This document shows, in pieces, positions 5,144-6,058 of a stretch of 6,058 nt of DNA (position 1 is the first letter of the stretch; every line of letters begins with the position of its first letter). A program made the position numbers and the translations under genes. Below the pieces are notes generated by a model. That model saw only the letters and a program-made list of their open reading frames with translations, was not told where the DNA came from and made no database searches. The stretch comes from Pseudomonadota bacterium. Lineage in GTDB: Bacteria; Pseudomonadota; Alphaproteobacteria; Rhizobiales; Hyphomicrobiaceae. The stretch spans positions 1-6,058 of the forward strand of contig JAKAML010000089.1 in NCBI GenBank assembly GCA_021812845.1, given 5' to 3'.

Positions 5144-6058
5144 TCAGACCCCGAGCTTCTTCTTCAGGATCTCGTTGACCACCGCCGGGTTGGCCTTGCC
5201 GCCCGACTGCTTCATCACCTGCCCGACGAACCAGCCGAGCATGGTCGGCTTGGCCTTCGCCTGCTCGACCTTGTCGGGGTTGGCCGCGAAGATCGCGTCG
5301 ACGGCCATCTCGATGGCGCCGGTGTCGGTGACCTGCTTCATTCCGCGCGCTTCCACGATCTCCGACGGATCGCCGCCCTCGGTCCACAGGATCTCGAACA
5401 GATCCTTGGCGATCTTTCCGGAGATCACGTTGCCGCCGATGAGATCGACGAGCCCGCCGAGCTGTTTGGCCGACACCGGGCTGTCGCCGATGTCGTGACC
5501 CTCCCTGTTGAGCCGGCCCAGAAGCTCGTTGATGACCCAGTTCGCCGCCGTCTTGCCGTCACGCCCCTTCGCCACCGCCTCGAAGAAGTCGGCACGCTCC
5601 CGCTCGGCGATCAGCACGCCGGCGTCGTAGGCCGAGAGGCCGAAGTCCGCCATGAACCGCATACGCTTCTCGTCGGGCAGCTCCGGCAGGTGGCGCTTCA
5701 GATCCGCGACATAGTCGCTCGACATCTCGAGCGGCAGGAGGTCGGGATCGGGGAAGTAGCGATAGTCGTGTGCCTCCTCCTTCGACCGCATCGACCGCGT
5801 CTCCCCCCTCTGCGCGTCGAACAGCCGCGTCTCCTGGTCGATCGTGCCGCCGCCCTCGATGATGTCGATCTGGCGCCGCGCCTCGACCTCGACCGCCTGG
5901 CCGATGAAGCGGATCGAGTTCACGTTCTTGATCTCGCAGCGCGTGCCGAGCGGACCGCCGGGCTTCCTGACCGAGACGTTGACGTCGGCGCGCAGGTTGC
6001 CCTTCTCCATGTCGCCGTCGCAGGTGCCGAGATAGCGCAGGATCGTCCTCAGCTTGGT
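5144..6058 (-). CDS. gatB: Aspartyl/glutamyl-tRNA amidotransferase subunit B (C-terminal part)
   Basis: The window holds the last 304 residues of GatB, and the gene continues past the right edge (a full protein is about 480-500 residues). GatABC is the cytosolic enzyme that converts Glu-tRNA(Gln) and/or Asp-tRNA(Asn) to the amidated forms. GatB carries the kinase-like site and binds the tRNA, while GatA supplies ammonia. Conserved GatB stretches are clear, numbering the visible fragment from the edge: [18 protein letters not shown] (6-23) running into [15 protein letters not shown] (42-48), QETRLFD (75-81) and [18 protein letters not shown] (90-107). From about residue 155 onward lies the helical GatB/YqeY-type tail domain that contacts the tRNA, ending [10 protein letters not shown]. 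The frame is open to the edge with no internal start needed. gatA and gatC are not visible. No sign of damage. Confidence 0.97.
   Translation of the reverse strand, partial: TKLRTILRYLGTCDGDMEKGNLRADVNVSVRKPGGPLGTRCEIKNVNSIRFIGQAVEVEARRQIDIIEGGGTIDQETRLFDAQRGETRSMRSKEEAHDYRYFPDPDLLPLEMSSDYVADLKRHLPELPDEKRMRFMADFGLSAYDAGVLIAERERADFFEAVAKGRDGKTAANWVINELLGRLNREGHDIGDSPVSAKQLGGLVDLIGGNVISGKIAKDLFEILWTEGGDPSEIVEARGMKQVTDTGAIEMAVDAIFAANPDKVEQAKAKPTMLGWFVGQVMKQSGGKANPAVVNEILKKKLGV

Noticed and set aside
4708..5178. Plus-strand open frame in the gatB-omp spacer
   Set aside because: It is Arg/Pro/Ser-rich with no recognisable domain or ribosome binding site, crosses the barrel gene's promoter region and runs into gatB antisense.
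1..6058. Whole-window search for a novel multi-gene defence or mobile system
   Set aside because: No transposase, integrase, nuclease, helicase, reverse transcriptase, CRISPR repeats or toxin-antitoxin pair is visible. The recognised genes are ordinary chromosomal functions.

Overview
The window is GC-rich and its real genes strongly prefer G or C at third codon positions. Together with an Omp25/RopB-type outer-membrane protein, an HPP-family membrane protein and a gatB gene, this points to an alphaproteobacterium, most likely of the Hyphomicrobiales (Rhizobiales). I cannot name a genus from sequence alone.

Layout, left to right. (1) A short DedA/VTT-family membrane protein (58-585, +), whose ATG may overlap the stop of a gene that enters from outside the window. 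(2) A 243-bp spacer holding six degenerate units of about 13 bp (649-725), followed by a possible 54-codon gene for a very basic peptide (829-993, +). (3) A complete soluble cytochrome P450 (1122-2516, +). (4) Converging on it with an 11-bp gap, an HPP-family membrane protein with a long C-terminal soluble domain (2528-3493, -). (5) A 481-bp non-coding stretch with several GC-rich hairpins, the best being a likely terminator at 3911-3935. (6) An Omp25/RopB-like eight-stranded beta-barrel protein with signal peptide, GTG start and strong ribosome binding site (3975-4715, -). (7) A 428-bp spacer with a perfect 9-bp inverted repeat (4830-4864) in the upstream region of the barrel gene. (8) The C-terminal 304 residues of GatB, the Asp/Glu-tRNA amidotransferase B subunit (5144 to the right edge, -).

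The genes do not form an obvious pathway. gatB is core translation machinery. The DedA, HPP and outer-membrane proteins are separate envelope functions, and the P450 has no redox partner in view. The spacers are too long for one operon, except perhaps at the left edge. I see no mobile element, CRISPR array, tRNA, rRNA or toxin-antitoxin/defence module. I found no convincing new multi-gene system. The items most worth a second look are the 13-bp repeat cluster, the small basic ORF, the dyad upstream of the barrel gene, and the uncharacterised C-terminal domain of the HPP protein.
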